A stretch of DNA of 60,398 nt from Bacteroidaceae bacterium (GTDB taxonomy: Bacteria; Bacteroidota; Bacteroidia; Bacteroidales; Bacteroidaceae). The notes beneath the pieces were generated by a model, which saw nothing but the letters and a program-made list of their open reading frames with translations, did not search any database and had not been told where the DNA came from. Location: positions 1-60,398 of the forward strand of contig JAFZVW010000059.1 in the NCBI GenBank assembly GCA_017617635.1, read 5' to 3'. The translations under genes and the position numbers were made by a program. This document shows, in pieces, positions 42,495 to 52,012 of the stretch (positions within the stretch are counted from its first letter, which is position 1; each line of letters begins with the position of its first letter).

Positions 42495-44608
42495 GCGCTG
42501 CGTGCAGGAAGGTAGAGTTTCAACCATCCCTTGCCGTCGCGTGCCAATTCACGATCGTAAATAGTCAGATGACGAAGGCTGTCATCGTTGAAGCCCTTGC
42601 CTCCGAACTTGACATCATCTGTATTGAGCAGGTACTGGTATGTTCCTGCCTTGACCATGAAACCGTAGTCGGCATAACTGCGGAACGGGCTGAAGTTAAA
42701 GAAGAACAGCAACTCTCCGCGCTGGAATGCATAAACCTGATCCCCGTCGTTGTGCCAGATCTCGGTAACATGTGTCTTCTGGATATCCTTCTCGCTCTTG
42801 ATAACCTTGAGCATATAGCGGTCAAAATCACCCAGATAGTGGTAGCAGAGCTCCTTGTTGTCCACCAGGTTCCACTGACGGCGTGCATACTTGTAGCTCC
42901 AGCCGTTACCCTCACGCGGGAAGTCAATCCATTCGGGATGACCGAACTCGTTACCCATGAAGTTGAGGTAGCCGCCATTGATTGTACCGATTGTTGCAAG
43001 GCGAATCATCTTGTGCAGGGCAATACCGCGCTCTACCGTATAGTTCTCGTCACCCTTCTTGAAATGCCAGTACATGTCGGCATCAATCAGACGGAAGATG
43101 ATTGTCTTGTCGCCTACCAGGGCCTGGTCGTGACTTTCGCAGTACGAAATGGTCTTCTCGTCGGCACGGCGGTTGGTTGTCTCCCACAAAATGGAACTTG
43201 GCTTCCAGTCCTCGTCCTTGAGTTCCTTGATAATCTTGATCCAGTAGTCGGGAATATTCATCGCCATACGGTAGTTGAAGCCGTAGCCGCCTGCCTCGAA
43301 TGTTGCTGCAAGGCCCGGCATACCGCTAACCTCCTCGGCAATTGTTATTGCATAGCGGTTGACCTGATGAATCAGGCAATTGGCCAATGTCAGGTAGACA
43401 ATGGCATTGTCGTCCTGTGTACCGTTGTAGTAATCACCATAGCCGCCGAAGGACTGTCCCAGACCGTGACTGTAGTATAGCATCGAGGTAACACCGTCGA
43501 AGCGGAAACCGTCAAAGTGGTATTCGTCAAGCCAATACTTGCAGTTACTCAACAGGAAATGCAGAACCTCGTTCTTGCCATAGTCAAAGCACAGGCTGTC
43601 CCAAGCCGGATGCTCACGGCGGTCGCCCTGATAGAAATACTGGCATGGGTCACCACAGAAATTACCCAGACCCTCCTGCTCATTCTTGACTGCATGAGAG
43701 TGAACGATATCCATGATGACAGCTATGCCCATAGAATGAGCCTCGTCTATAAGAGCCTTCAGCTGCTCGGGAGTACCGAAGCGGCTGCTGGCTGCGAAAA
43801 AGGAACTGACGTGGTAACCGAAGCTGCCATAATACGGGTGCTCCTGGATGGCCATAATCTGGATGCAGTTGTAACCTGCACGATGAATACGCGGCAGGAC
43901 ATTGGTACGGAACTCGTCATACGTACCTACCTTCTCGGCGTCCTGTCCCATACCTATATGGCACTCGTATATAAGCAACGGATTGGTATTGGGCTTGAAC
44001 TTGGGATTCTTCCATACGTATTTCTCCTCAGGCTCCCATACCTGTGCAGAGAATATCTTGGTCGTTTCGTCCTGGACAACACGACGCACCCATGCAGGAA
44101 TGCGCTCGCCCTGACCGCCTTCCCAGTGCACACTGAGCTTGTACAAGTCGCCGTGCTTGAGGGCTTTCTCGGGAAGAACCAGCTCCCAGTTACCTGTATC
44201 CTTGATACGCTTGAATGCGTAATGACCGTCTTCCTTCCAACCGGTGAAATCACCGATCAGATAGATGGCTGTAGCGTTTGGCGCCCATTCGCGCAATATC
44301 CACGAACCATCCACTTTGTGAAGACCAAAGTAAAGATAACCTGATGCAAATTCGCTAAGTGTCTGTGCCCCACCCTGCGTAAGCTCGGCAATCTTGTCAA
44401 TGGCTGACTGGTGACGACCGTTGATTGCATTGGCATACTCTGCCAGATACTTGTCGTTACGGATAAGTCTGAGTACTTGAGGTGCCTTGGGGGCTGTTTC
44501 CTGCACTGCAACCTTTTTGGCACTTGCCTTCTTGGTTACAGGCTTTTTCTTTGTGGCCTTCTTTGTAGTCTTGGTTGTTTTAGAGGCTTCTGTCTTCTTT
44601 GTAGCCAT
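42467..44608 (-). CDS. glgB: 1,4-alpha-glucan branching enzyme with Lys-rich N-terminal tail
   Basis: Residues 1-45 are a Lys/Thr/Ala-rich, histone-H1-like tail. A CBM48 domain follows (about 85-190, with WILREWAPNATAIYLIGDFT), then the GH13 catalytic barrel with MDIVHSHAVKN, GFRFDGVTSM (nucleophile Asp), ITIAEEVSGMPG (acid Glu) and YCESHDQALVGD, and a C-terminal beta domain. The 713-residue enzyme makes alpha-1,6 branches in glycogen and resembles the eukaryote-like GH13_8 group. It follows the MORN gene by 17 nt. glgA and glgP are not in the window. Confidence 0.94.
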   Translation of the reverse strand: MATKKTEASKTTKTTKKATKKKPVTKKASAKKVAVQETAPKAPQVLRLIRNDKYLAEYANAINGRHQSAIDKIAELTQGGAQTLSEFASGYLYFGLHKVDGSWILREWAPNATAIYLIGDFTGWKEDGHYAFKRIKDTGNWELVLPEKALKHGDLYKLSVHWEGGQGERIPAWVRRVVQDETTKIFSAQVWEPEEKYVWKNPKFKPNTNPLLIYECHIGMGQDAEKVGTYDEFRTNVLPRIHRAGYNCIQIMAIQEHPYYGSFGYHVSSFFAASSRFGTPEQLKALIDEAHSMGIAVIMDIVHSHAVKNEQEGLGNFCGDPCQYFYQGDRREHPAWDSLCFDYGKNEVLHFLLSNCKYWLDEYHFDGFRFDGVTSMLYYSHGLGQSFGGYGDYYNGTQDDNAIVYLTLANCLIHQVNRYAITIAEEVSGMPGLAATFEAGGYGFNYRMAMNIPDYWIKIIKELKDEDWKPSSILWETTNRRADEKTISYCESHDQALVGDKTIIFRLIDADMYWHFKKGDENYTVERGIALHKMIRLATIGTINGGYLNFMGNEFGHPEWIDFPREGNGWSYKYARRQWNLVDNKELCYHYLGDFDRYMLKVIKSEKDIQKTHVTEIWHNDGDQVYAFQRGELLFFFNFSPFRSYADYGFMVKAGTYQYLLNTDDVKFGGKGFNDDSLRHLTIYDRELARDGKGWLKLYLPARSACVLRMVKD

Positions 44609-44625
44609 AATATATATTGTTTTGT

Positions 44626-45687
44626 TTACTTTACCACCTTGACACCACGGCGGAACTCGCCTTCGAAGTGTCCATCCTTGTCCTCGAGGATTCCATGGCC
44701 GTCCTTCAGTCCGTCCTTGAATCCGCCCTTGTATTTGGTTCCGTCGCTCTGACGCAGGATTCCCTGTCCTTCCATGGTTCCGTTTACCCAGTCACCGTCA
44801 TACACGTCGCCGTTGGCCCAGGTATAGCGTCCCTTGCCATGCTGCTTGTTCTGTTTCCAGAAACCGTCATACTTGGCTCCGCTTTTCCATGTAAACTTGC
44901 CGTAACCGTCCTGGTCACCATTCAGGAAATGACCGACATACTTGTCACCGTTACGGTATATGAACACTCCGTCACCGGTACGCTGTCCCTTGACATACGG
45001 ACCCTCGTACCTGTCTCCGTTATGGTATGTATAGATGCCAGTGCCGTGCTGCTGGTCTTCAAGCCATGTGCCATTGTACTTGTCACCGCTGGAGTAGACG
45101 AAAATGCCCTTGCCGTTTTTCATGTTGGCATGCCACTGTCCGCGATAGACATTGCCGTTGCCCCAGTCAAAGACACCCTCACCCTCTTTCATGTCCTGCA
45201 TCCAGTCACCGTCATAGTATGCCCCGTTGGCAAAAGTGTATTTGCCTTTGCCCTGACGTTTGTCCTGATACCATAGACCGACATACTTGTCGCCGTTATA
45301 ATAGAACATGGTTCCCTTGCCGTGCTGATAGTCACGGTACCAGGCTCCCACATAGCGATTGTTGTTCGAGAAGAAGTACGTCCCGACACCATGCTGCTGA
45401 TCCTGATACCAGTCACCGTCGTATTTCTCGCCATCGGCAAACTCGTATACTCCCTTGCCCTCACGTTTGCCGCGGACATATTCGCCGGTATGGCGGTCGC
45501 CGTTCTTGAATGTAGTCGTACCCTTTCCGTGGGGTTTTCCCTTGAGAAGCTCTCCCTGGTACATTCCACCTTCCGAGAACTGGTAACTTCCGATAATTAT
45601 CTCTTGTGACTGAGCTGATAATACAACCAGAGCCACTGATAAAATCAGCAGCCCCAGACGTTTAATATGATTGTACGCAGTAGACAA
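44626..45687 (-). CDS. MORN-repeat protein
   Basis: The 353-residue protein has an N-terminal hydrophobic signal or anchor (about 11-28). About thirteen MORN repeats fill the rest, of the form YxGxWxxGxxHGxGxYxxxNGDKY, for example KYDGDWYQDQQHGVGTYFF. MORN repeats form elongated beta-hairpin sheets that bind lipids or act as scaffolds. It is the first gene of a six-gene run with glgB second. If the N-terminal segment is a signal peptide it acts outside the cytoplasm, separate from GlgB. Confidence 0.92.
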   Translation of the reverse strand: MSTAYNHIKRLGLLILSVALVVLSAQSQEIIIGSYQFSEGGMYQGELLKGKPHGKGTTTFKNGDRHTGEYVRGKREGKGVYEFADGEKYDGDWYQDQQHGVGTYFFSNNNRYVGAWYRDYQHGKGTMFYYNGDKYVGLWYQDKRQGKGKYTFANGAYYDGDWMQDMKEGEGVFDWGNGNVYRGQWHANMKNGKGIFVYSSGDKYNGTWLEDQQHGTGIYTYHNGDRYEGPYVKGQRTGDGVFIYRNGDKYVGHFLNGDQDGYGKFTWKSGAKYDGFWKQNKQHGKGRYTWANGDVYDGDWVNGTMEGQGILRQSDGTKYKGGFKDGLKDGHGILEDKDGHFEGEFRRGVKVVK

Positions 45688-45715
45688 AACCTTATATATT
45701 ATTTCATTTAGCGTA

Positions 45716-45723
45716 CAAATTTA
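45716..45723 (-). promoter_or_regulatory. Promoter -7 box of the MORN-glgB operon
   Basis: The minus strand reads TAAATTTG, 28 nt before the MORN gene start. The -33 element is not clear. Confidence 0.45.
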
Positions 45724-45808
45724 CAAATTATATTTCACACAGAAATCCTTTTAAATATTTTTTAACCATTAAGATGTCACAAACAGAACATATTACAGGT
45801 AAATACGG

Positions 45809-48220
45809 CTACTCGGTAGCAGTTGACGCACCTCCGGCAGATTCATGACCGGCATCCTCTCCCTGCGAAACCTCGCCTGGAGCAACCTCGGTTGTTTCTT
45901 CAACGTCACCTTCCGCATCCTCGCCTTCGGACGTGTTGCGATGGTAACGGTCACCGGTTCTGGACGTCTTCAGGCCCTCGGGTATCTCGAAACGTTCGTT
46001 CGGACTATAGCCCAACTTCTTGTCAGCATAGACCTTCTTCAGGAAATACGCACAAATAGGCAATGCTGCTGCAGCACCCTGGCCGATAGCTCCCGAGGCA
46101 AAATGGATGTCACGCTCGTCGCCGCCTACCCATGCTCCGAAACTGAGCCTTGGAGTGTAACCGACAAACCATCCGTCGGTATTGTCATTGGTCGTTCCCG
46201 TCTTGCCTGCCATTGGCGCAGTGATACCCATGCGGCGCATACGCGAACCGGTACCGCCATTTACTACGCCTTGCATCAGAATAACCATCTTCCATGCCGC
46301 ATCACTACTGATTACATGATGAATCTGTGGCTGGAAATTAGCTATCACATGTCCGTCACTGTCCTGTATCTTGGTCACGAAACGCGGAGCACGCCGCATA
46401 CCCTGATGGGCAAATGCCGTATAGGCGCTGACCATCTCGAGAACGCTGATTTCACAAGAGCCCAAGGCCAAAGTCATATTCGGCTTGATATTGTAGTTGC
46501 GTATACCGAACTCGTGCACAAGATCGACCAGCATACCAGGATCCAACTGACTGATAAGCCATGCTGAAACCCAGTTGTTGGAACGTGCCAGGGCCCATTT
46601 CAATGTAACCATCTGGCCATAGCATGCACGACTGCCGTTTCTTGGCGTCCAATGTCCGCCTCCGGGCAAATGATATGTTTTCTGTACGTTAGGTGCCTTG
46701 TCGTCAGGACCATAGCCGTTGTCCATTGCCATTGCATACAGATAGGGTTTCATGGTCGAGCCTACCTGACGGCGTCCCTGACCTGCCATGTCATAGCGGA
46801 AATGTGTATAGTCAAGTCCTCCGACATAGGCTTTGACGTCACCCGTCTCGCTGTCCATACATACGAAGCCCGAGTGCAGGAAGCCCTTGTAGTACTTCAG
46901 GCTGTCCAGCGGAGTCATAACCGTATCCACTTCACCCCTGGGAGTATAGACAGTCATCTCGACAGGGACATTGAAGCTGTTCTCTATCTCATTCTCGCTG
47001 TACCCTGCAGCCTTCATGGTCACATAGCGTCCGCTCTGCTTCTTGGCACGGGCAATATCTGCGGCAACCCTATTGGCAGAAAGGCCGCGGAAATACGGCT
47101 TATTGGGATTGGATGCCTGCTCGCTGTTGAAGATCGGCTGCAGATACTTGACAACATGCTCGTACATAGCCTCCTCGGCATACTGCTGCATACGGCTGTC
47201 CAACGAACACGTAATCTTCAGTCCATCGGTATAAAGGTTGTAGTGGTTGCCGTTCTTGTCGACATTCTTGTTACACCAGCCGTATATGGGATCCTGCTCC
47301 CATGCAATCGAATCCTCGGTATATTTCTGCTTCTGCCAACTGGCATAGTCGTCAGGATCAGGCTTGTTCGCCATCAATATCTGACGGAGATACTCCTTGA
47401 CATAACAGCCGATACCCGTATTATGCTCAACACGATGAAAATTAAGCGCCAAAGGCTTTGCCTTGTACATCTCGGCATCCGACTCCGAAAGATAGCCGAC
47501 CTTTGCCATCTGATCCAGCACGACGTCACGACGCTCCTGTGCACGCTCCGGTACACGGACAGGATTGAAATAAGACGGGTTCTTGCACATACCGACAAGC
47601 ATGGCACATTCGTCCACTGTCAGTTCGTGAGGTTCCTTATTAAAATATGTACGCGATGCCGTCTTGATTCCGACGGCATTGTGCAGGAAGTCAAAATAGT
47701 TAAGATACATTGTAATGATTTCCTGCTTGGTGTAATAGCGTTCCAGCTTCACCGCAATAAGCCACTCTATAGGCTTTTGCAGAAGACGCTGCATCGTACT
47801 TGTAGCATGCTCGCTGTATAACTGCTTGGCCAGCTGCTGCGTGATAGTCGAACCGCCGCCGGCACTCTTCTGCCCCATCACCCCACGCTTGACGACAGCA
47901 CGCAACAATGCACGGAAGTCAATGCCCGAATGGTCATAGAAACGCTCATCCTCGGTAGCGACCAAAGCCTCGACCATAGCAGGCGCAATCGAATCGTATT
48001 CGGTAAACAGGCGGTTGGTGGCACCATAGCTGTATGTACCCATCAGCTTGCCGTCACCGGTAACAATCTGACTTGCGAACTTATCCACAGGATTAGACAA
48101 AGCCTGCATGTCCGGCATATAGCCTATCATACCCTCGTTCACCATGAACAGCAAGCCTACCACGCCTCCGATTACGGAGAGCAGCACGACCCACATAGCT
48201 ATGATTATCTTCTTTCTCAT
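45809..48220 (-). CDS. Class A penicillin-binding protein 1A
   Basis: The 803-residue protein has an N-terminal membrane anchor (about 7-27). The GT51 glycosyltransferase domain has EDERFYDHSGID with catalytic Glu and GGSTITQQLAKQLY. The transpeptidase domain has the active Ser in GSTMKPYLYA, SNN in LARSNNWVSA and KTGTTNDN. The C-terminal 40 residues are acidic and disordered. It polymerises and crosslinks peptidoglycan in the periplasm. It starts 22 nt after pyrI and is probably cotranscribed with pyrBI. Confidence 0.95.
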   Translation of the reverse strand: MRKKIIIAMWVVLLSVIGGVVGLLFMVNEGMIGYMPDMQALSNPVDKFASQIVTGDGKLMGTYSYGATNRLFTEYDSIAPAMVEALVATEDERFYDHSGIDFRALLRAVVKRGVMGQKSAGGGSTITQQLAKQLYSEHATSTMQRLLQKPIEWLIAVKLERYYTKQEIITMYLNYFDFLHNAVGIKTASRTYFNKEPHELTVDECAMLVGMCKNPSYFNPVRVPERAQERRDVVLDQMAKVGYLSESDAEMYKAKPLALNFHRVEHNTGIGCYVKEYLRQILMANKPDPDDYASWQKQKYTEDSIAWEQDPIYGWCNKNVDKNGNHYNLYTDGLKITCSLDSRMQQYAEEAMYEHVVKYLQPIFNSEQASNPNKPYFRGLSANRVAADIARAKKQSGRYVTMKAAGYSENEIENSFNVPVEMTVYTPRGEVDTVMTPLDSLKYYKGFLHSGFVCMDSETGDVKAYVGGLDYTHFRYDMAGQGRRQVGSTMKPYLYAMAMDNGYGPDDKAPNVQKTYHLPGGGHWTPRNGSRACYGQMVTLKWALARSNNWVSAWLISQLDPGMLVDLVHEFGIRNYNIKPNMTLALGSCEISVLEMVSAYTAFAHQGMRRAPRFVTKIQDSDGHVIANFQPQIHHVISSDAAWKMVILMQGVVNGGTGSRMRRMGITAPMAGKTGTTNDNTDGWFVGYTPRLSFGAWVGGDERDIHFASGAIGQGAAAALPICAYFLKKVYADKKLGYSPNERFEIPEGLKTSRTGDRYHRNTSEGEDAEGDVEETTEVAPGEVSQGEDAGHESAGGASTATE

Positions 48221-48242
48221 TGCAGATATGAAGTATAAATCC

Positions 48243-48698
48243 TTACTTAATCCTCACCTCGCTACGCGGAATATCCCGGTTGCAGTAACAGCAGCGCAGG
48301 ATATCGCCATTAGAACCAATCGCACGGAAACGCGTCTGCATCGGCTCGTTGTTGGTTATACACTTAGGATTCGAGCACTTTACCGTATCAACAAGCAGCT
48401 CGGGCATGACAACAGTACGCTTTTCCACAATCTCGTAATCACGTATTATGCACAGCGTAACGTTGGGAGCCACGATACTCAGCTGGTTCAGTTCCTCGTC
48501 GGAAAAAAACTTGTCTGCAACCTTTATGATACTCTTGTGCCCCATATCAGCACTCTTCAGATTGAAACCGACGGTAACGGCGGTCTTCATCTTCTCCAAA
48601 TGCAGCAGGTTGACAACATCGAACAATCTGTCGCTCGGAATATGGTCAATCACAGTGCCGTTCTCAATTGCGGCAACCAATAGCTTATCGTGTGTCAT
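48243..48698 (-). CDS. pyrI: Aspartate carbamoyltransferase regulatory subunit
   Basis: The 151-residue protein has the N-terminal allosteric domain ([20 protein letters not shown]) and a C-terminal zinc domain with four Cys in KCSNPKC and RCCYCN. It binds nucleotides and holds PyrB trimers together. Its ATG overlaps the pyrB stop by 4 nt (ATGA type), and it is followed by the PBP gene. Confidence 0.96.
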   Translation of the reverse strand: MTHDKLLVAAIENGTVIDHIPSDRLFDVVNLLHLEKMKTAVTVGFNLKSADMGHKSIIKVADKFFSDEELNQLSIVAPNVTLCIIRDYEIVEKRTVVMPELLVDTVKCSNPKCITNNEPMQTRFRAIGSNGDILRCCYCNRDIPRSEVRIK

Positions 48699-49630
48699 AG
48701 TTTTTTCTGTATATCATCAAGAGTGATTCCCAGAACATCGCAAATCAGGGCCTGGCGTGCATACAGACCGTTGCGTGCCTGCTGGAAATAATATGCATAC
48801 GGAGTCTCGTCTATCAAATACTCGATTTCGTTGACGCGAGGCAGGGGATGCAGAATCTTCATATTGGGACGAGCCTTCTTCAGCATGTTGCACTTCAGGA
48901 GATAACGGTCCTTGACCCTTTCATACTCATCCAGGTCCACGAACCTCTCCTTCTGCACACGGGTCATGTACAGGATATCAGCATCGCTGATTGTATCGGC
49001 ATTGAAGTCCTGATGCTCCACATACCTGATTCCATGCTCCTCGCAATAACGCTTGTATATATCCGGCATCGCCAGCTCGTCGGGTGCAATAAAATGGAAG
49101 GTAGGACTGAAATGACGCATTGCCATCAAAAGGGAATGAACCGTGCGTCCGTACTTCAGGTCACCAACCATATATATGTTCAGCCCGTCCAGCTTCCCCT
49201 GAGTCTGGTTAATGGTGTACAAATCCAGCATCGTCTGCGACGGATGCTGATTGGCGCCGTCGCCGGCATTGACGATAGGTACGGGAGCGACCTCGCTTGC
49301 ATATTGTGCAGCCCCCTCCAGATAATGGCGCATGACAATGACGTCGGCATAATTGCTTACCATCATGATGGTGTCCTTAAGCGTCTCGCCCTTGGTACCG
49401 CTGGTCACCTTGGGATCGGCAAAACCGATTACACGGGCTCCCAGACGATTCGCTGCAGTTTCAAAGCTGAGACGTGTACGCGTACTGGGCTCGAAGAAGA
49501 GAGTAGCCACAACCTTACCGTCCAGAAGGCGACGGTTGGGATTCTTCTCAAACTCATGAGCCATACGTATCAAATACTCTATTTTCTCCCTGGAATGATT
49601 GGCCAGAGTCACAAGACTGCTATTCTGCAT
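48695..49630 (-). CDS. pyrB: Aspartate carbamoyltransferase catalytic subunit
   Basis: The 311-residue enzyme joins carbamoyl phosphate and aspartate in pyrimidine synthesis. The carbamoyl-phosphate site [13 protein letters not shown] (about 48), [14 protein letters not shown] and the loop with PLPRVNEI are all present. It is the first gene of the pyrB-pyrI-PBP run. A TATCTTTG box lies at 49679-49672. Confidence 0.97.
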   Translation of the reverse strand: MQNSSLVTLANHSREKIEYLIRMAHEFEKNPNRRLLDGKVVATLFFEPSTRTRLSFETAANRLGARVIGFADPKVTSGTKGETLKDTIMMVSNYADVIVMRHYLEGAAQYASEVAPVPIVNAGDGANQHPSQTMLDLYTINQTQGKLDGLNIYMVGDLKYGRTVHSLLMAMRHFSPTFHFIAPDELAMPDIYKRYCEEHGIRYVEHQDFNADTISDADILYMTRVQKERFVDLDEYERVKDRYLLKCNMLKKARPNMKILHPLPRVNEIEYLIDETPYAYYFQQARNGLYARQALICDVLGITLDDIQKKL

Positions 49631-49671
49631 AACACGGTTCTGTTACAATAATATGCGACAATTCGCACATA

Positions 49672-49679
49672 CAAAGATA
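49672..49679 (-). promoter_or_regulatory. Promoter -7 box of pyrBI
   Basis: The minus strand reads TATCTTTG, 41 nt before the pyrB start. No attenuator-like hairpin is seen in the short leader. Confidence 0.5.
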
Positions 49680-49785
49680 AACCTTTTTTGATGCAAATGC
49701 CTAAAAGCTATGCTTAATAATAAAATTATTAATATGATTTGTACAAAAAATCACCCAAACCCACAATAATATCATCATAAATAAC

Positions 49786-49793
49786 TACCTTTG
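49786..49793 (+). promoter_or_regulatory. Promoter -7 box of glyA
   Basis: TACCTTTG lies 38 nt before ATG 49832. The leader is too short for a glycine or SAM riboswitch. Confidence 0.55.
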
Positions 49794-49831
49794 TCACTCA
49801 ATGTTAAAACTAACTACGTACACAAACTGAT

Positions 49832-51106
49832 ATGGACAACATTGTATTTGACCTGATCAAGGAAGAACGTGCACGCCAGATGCGCGGCATAGAGCTCATT
49901 GCAAGCGAGAACTTTGTTTCAGACGAAGTTATGCAGGCTATGGGTTCGGTATTAACCAATAAATACGCTGAAGGATATCCAGGCAAGCGCTACTATGGCG
50001 GCTGCCAGGTAGTCGACAAGGTCGAGCAACTGGCAATAGACCGCATCTGCCAGATCTTCGGTGCAGAATACGCCAACGTACAGCCACACTCAGGTGCACA
50101 GGCCAATGCAGCAGTATTCCTGGCAGTACTTAATCCCGGTGACACATTCATGGGTCTAAACCTGGATCACGGAGGCCACCTGAGCCACGGTTCGCTTGTA
50201 AACACTTCAGGCATACTGTACAAGCCCGTAGGCTATAACCTGAACAAGGAAACAGGACGTGTCGACTATGACGAGATGGAGCAGCTTGCACTCACACACA
50301 AGCCCAAGCTGATTGTCGGCGGTGGCTCGGCATATAGCCGCGAATGGGACTACAAGCGCATGCGCGAGATTGCCGACAAGGTAGGAGCACTGCTCATGAT
50401 AGACATGGCTCACCCTGCAGGACTTATCGCAGCCGGCGTACTGGACAACCCGGTAAAATACGCCCATATCGTAACATCCACCACGCACAAGACCTTGCGC
50501 GGTCCTCGCGGCGGTATCATCCTGATGGGCAAGGACTTTGACAACCCATGGGGCAAGACAACACCCAAGGGCGAAATCAAGAAGATGTCCGCACTGCTCA
50601 ACAGCGCAGTATTCCCGGGCATCCAGGGCGGTCCTCTGGAACACGTCATCGCAGCCAAGGCCGTTGCATTCGGCGAATGTCTCAAACCCGAGTGGAAAGA
50701 ATATGCACAGCAGGTGCGCAAGAACGCACAGGTACTGGCACAGGAGCTCATTGCACGCGGCTTCTATATTGTAAGCGGCGGTACCGACAACCACTCGATG
50801 CTGGTAGACCTCCGTACCAAATATCCCGACCTTACAGGCAAGGTTGCCGAGAAGGCACTGGTTGCAGCAGACATAACCGTAAACAAGAACATGGTACCGT
50901 TCGACTCACGCAGTGCATTCCAGACATCAGGCATCCGTCTTGGCACTCCCGCCATCACGACACGCGGCGCCAAGGAGGAACTCATGAAACAGATTGCAGC
51001 ATTTATCGAACGCGTGCTTGACGACCCCGAAAACGAGGAGAACATTGCACAGGTTCGCAGCGAGGTAAACGAAATAATGGCAGGCTACCCGCTATTTGCC
51101 TGGTAG
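49832..51106 (+). CDS. glyA: Serine hydroxymethyltransferase
   Basis: The 424-residue PLP enzyme interconverts serine and glycine with tetrahydrofolate. Seen are [28 protein letters not shown], the PLP region [12 protein letters not shown] and the Schiff-base Lys in [13 protein letters not shown]. Cytoplasmic; it supplies one-carbon units. A strong terminator follows and separates it from the opposing ribosomal protein cluster. Confidence 0.97.
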   Translation: MDNIVFDLIKEERARQMRGIELIASENFVSDEVMQAMGSVLTNKYAEGYPGKRYYGGCQVVDKVEQLAIDRICQIFGAEYANVQPHSGAQANAAVFLAVLNPGDTFMGLNLDHGGHLSHGSLVNTSGILYKPVGYNLNKETGRVDYDEMEQLALTHKPKLIVGGGSAYSREWDYKRMREIADKVGALLMIDMAHPAGLIAAGVLDNPVKYAHIVTSTTHKTLRGPRGGIILMGKDFDNPWGKTTPKGEIKKMSALLNSAVFPGIQGGPLEHVIAAKAVAFGECLKPEWKEYAQQVRKNAQVLAQELIARGFYIVSGGTDNHSMLVDLRTKYPDLTGKVAEKALVAADITVNKNMVPFDSRSAFQTSGIRLGTPAITTRGAKEELMKQIAAFIERVLDDPENEENIAQVRSEVNEIMAGYPLFAW

Positions 51107-51127
51107 CCTCCATAAACGGACAAAGAA

Positions 51128-51167
51128 AAATCCCCAGCCTTGCGGAGAGGTTGGGGATTTAATTTTT
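51128..51167 (+). terminator. Terminator of glyA
   Basis: AAATCCCCAGCC (51128-51139) pairs with GGTTGGGGATTT (51149-51160), 12 positions with one G-U pair, followed by TTTTT at 51163-51167. Confidence 0.88.
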
Positions 51168-51197
51168 GTATTGGTAAAGTATCTTCCGAGCAGAGGA

Positions 51198-51353
51198 TTA
51201 GTTCTTGAAGAAATCCTTGACAGCCTCGTTGGGGACCATCTGCTCGTCGAAAGAGTAAGAACCGCTTGGGTTCTTCACCATCTTGATGACTTTGGTGTAA
51301 GAACGGCCATCCGTCTTACCAGTCTGCAATGTTGCGACAGTTTTCTTAGCCAT
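51198..51353 (-). CDS. DUF4295 small basic protein
   Basis: The 51-residue frame begins MAKKTVATLQTGKTDGRSYT and ends DFFKN. I recognise it as the DUF4295 family of Bacteroidetes, found next to rpmG and rpmB. It is basic and probably ribosome-associated, though its role is not established. It lies 43 nt downstream of the L33 gene on the same strand. The conserved neighbourhood and family match make it a real gene despite its size. Confidence 0.9.
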   Translation of the reverse strand: MAKKTVATLQTGKTDGRSYTKVIKMVKNPSGSYSFDEQMVPNEAVKDFFKN

Positions 51354-51396
51354 AATTTAGTCTATTACTTGTGATTAAACCTTACTCAAACGGAAA

Positions 51397-51585
51397 TTAC
51401 TTAATCTCCTTGTGTACAGTCATTCTCTTCAGAATGGGGTTGTACTTCTTGAGTTCCAAACGCTCTGGAGTGTTCTTACGGTTCTTTGTCGTAATATAAC
51501 GTGAAGTTCCGGGCAGACCACTCTCCTTCATCTCGGTGCACTCCAGGATAACCTGGACGCGATTGCCTTTAGCTTTCTTTGCCAT
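51397..51585 (-). CDS. rpmG: 50S ribosomal protein L33
   Basis: The 62-residue protein begins [20 protein letters not shown] and has [21 protein letters not shown], the L33 signature. It lacks the two CxxC pairs of zinc-binding L33 and is the zinc-independent form. It lies between L28 and DUF4295 genes. Confidence 0.97.
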   Translation of the reverse strand: MAKKAKGNRVQVILECTEMKESGLPGTSRYITTKNRKNTPERLELKKYNPILKRMTVHKEIK

Positions 51586-51604
51586 GATTTTTCCTCCTGA
51601 AATT

Positions 51605-51865
51605 TTAACCGATTACACGAATGTTCTTCCAATCACAATAGCCTTTGGCCACAGCATTCTTCAATGCTGCATCCAGTCCTATCTTGTTGATGACGCGAAG
51701 GCCGTTAGCACAGATACTCAGGCTAATCCAGCAATCCTCCTCAACATAGTAGAACTTCTTGGTGAACAGGTTCACGTCAAAGGTACGCTTTGTGCGACGC
51801 TTTGAGTGAGACACGTTGTTACCAATCATGGCTCTCTTTCCGGTAATTTGACAAATCCTTGACAT
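51605..51865 (-). CDS. rpmB: 50S ribosomal protein L28
   Basis: The 86-residue protein begins [21 protein letters not shown] and has [19 protein letters not shown], typical of L28. It is the first gene of the cluster with L33 and DUF4295 and has a well-formed promoter at 51918-51949. Confidence 0.97.
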   Translation of the reverse strand: MSRICQITGKRAMIGNNVSHSKRRTKRTFDVNLFTKKFYYVEEDCWISLSICANGLRVINKIGLDAALKNAVAKGYCDWKNIRVIG

Positions 51866-51917
51866 TTCTAATCTTCCTTTCTTTTGTTACTTTCCAATAA
51901 CATCTTCCAAACGGCCG

Positions 51918-51949
51918 CAAAGGTACGACAAATTATTTACTTACGCAAA
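51918..51949 (-). promoter_or_regulatory. Promoter of the L28-L33-DUF4295 operon
   Basis: On the minus strand TTTG (51949-51946) and TACCTTTG (51925-51918) are exactly 20 nt apart. The leader is about 45 nt. Confidence 0.78.
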
Positions 51950-52012
51950 CTTTTTCAACTAAAAGATTTGGCCGCCTTCCAAAAAAAGGTTCAAGATACG
52001 TCAAAAACGACA

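Noticed and set aside
49680-49785. Riboswitch before glyA
   Set aside because: The promoter box leaves a leader of only about 30 nt, too short for known glycine or SAM riboswitches.
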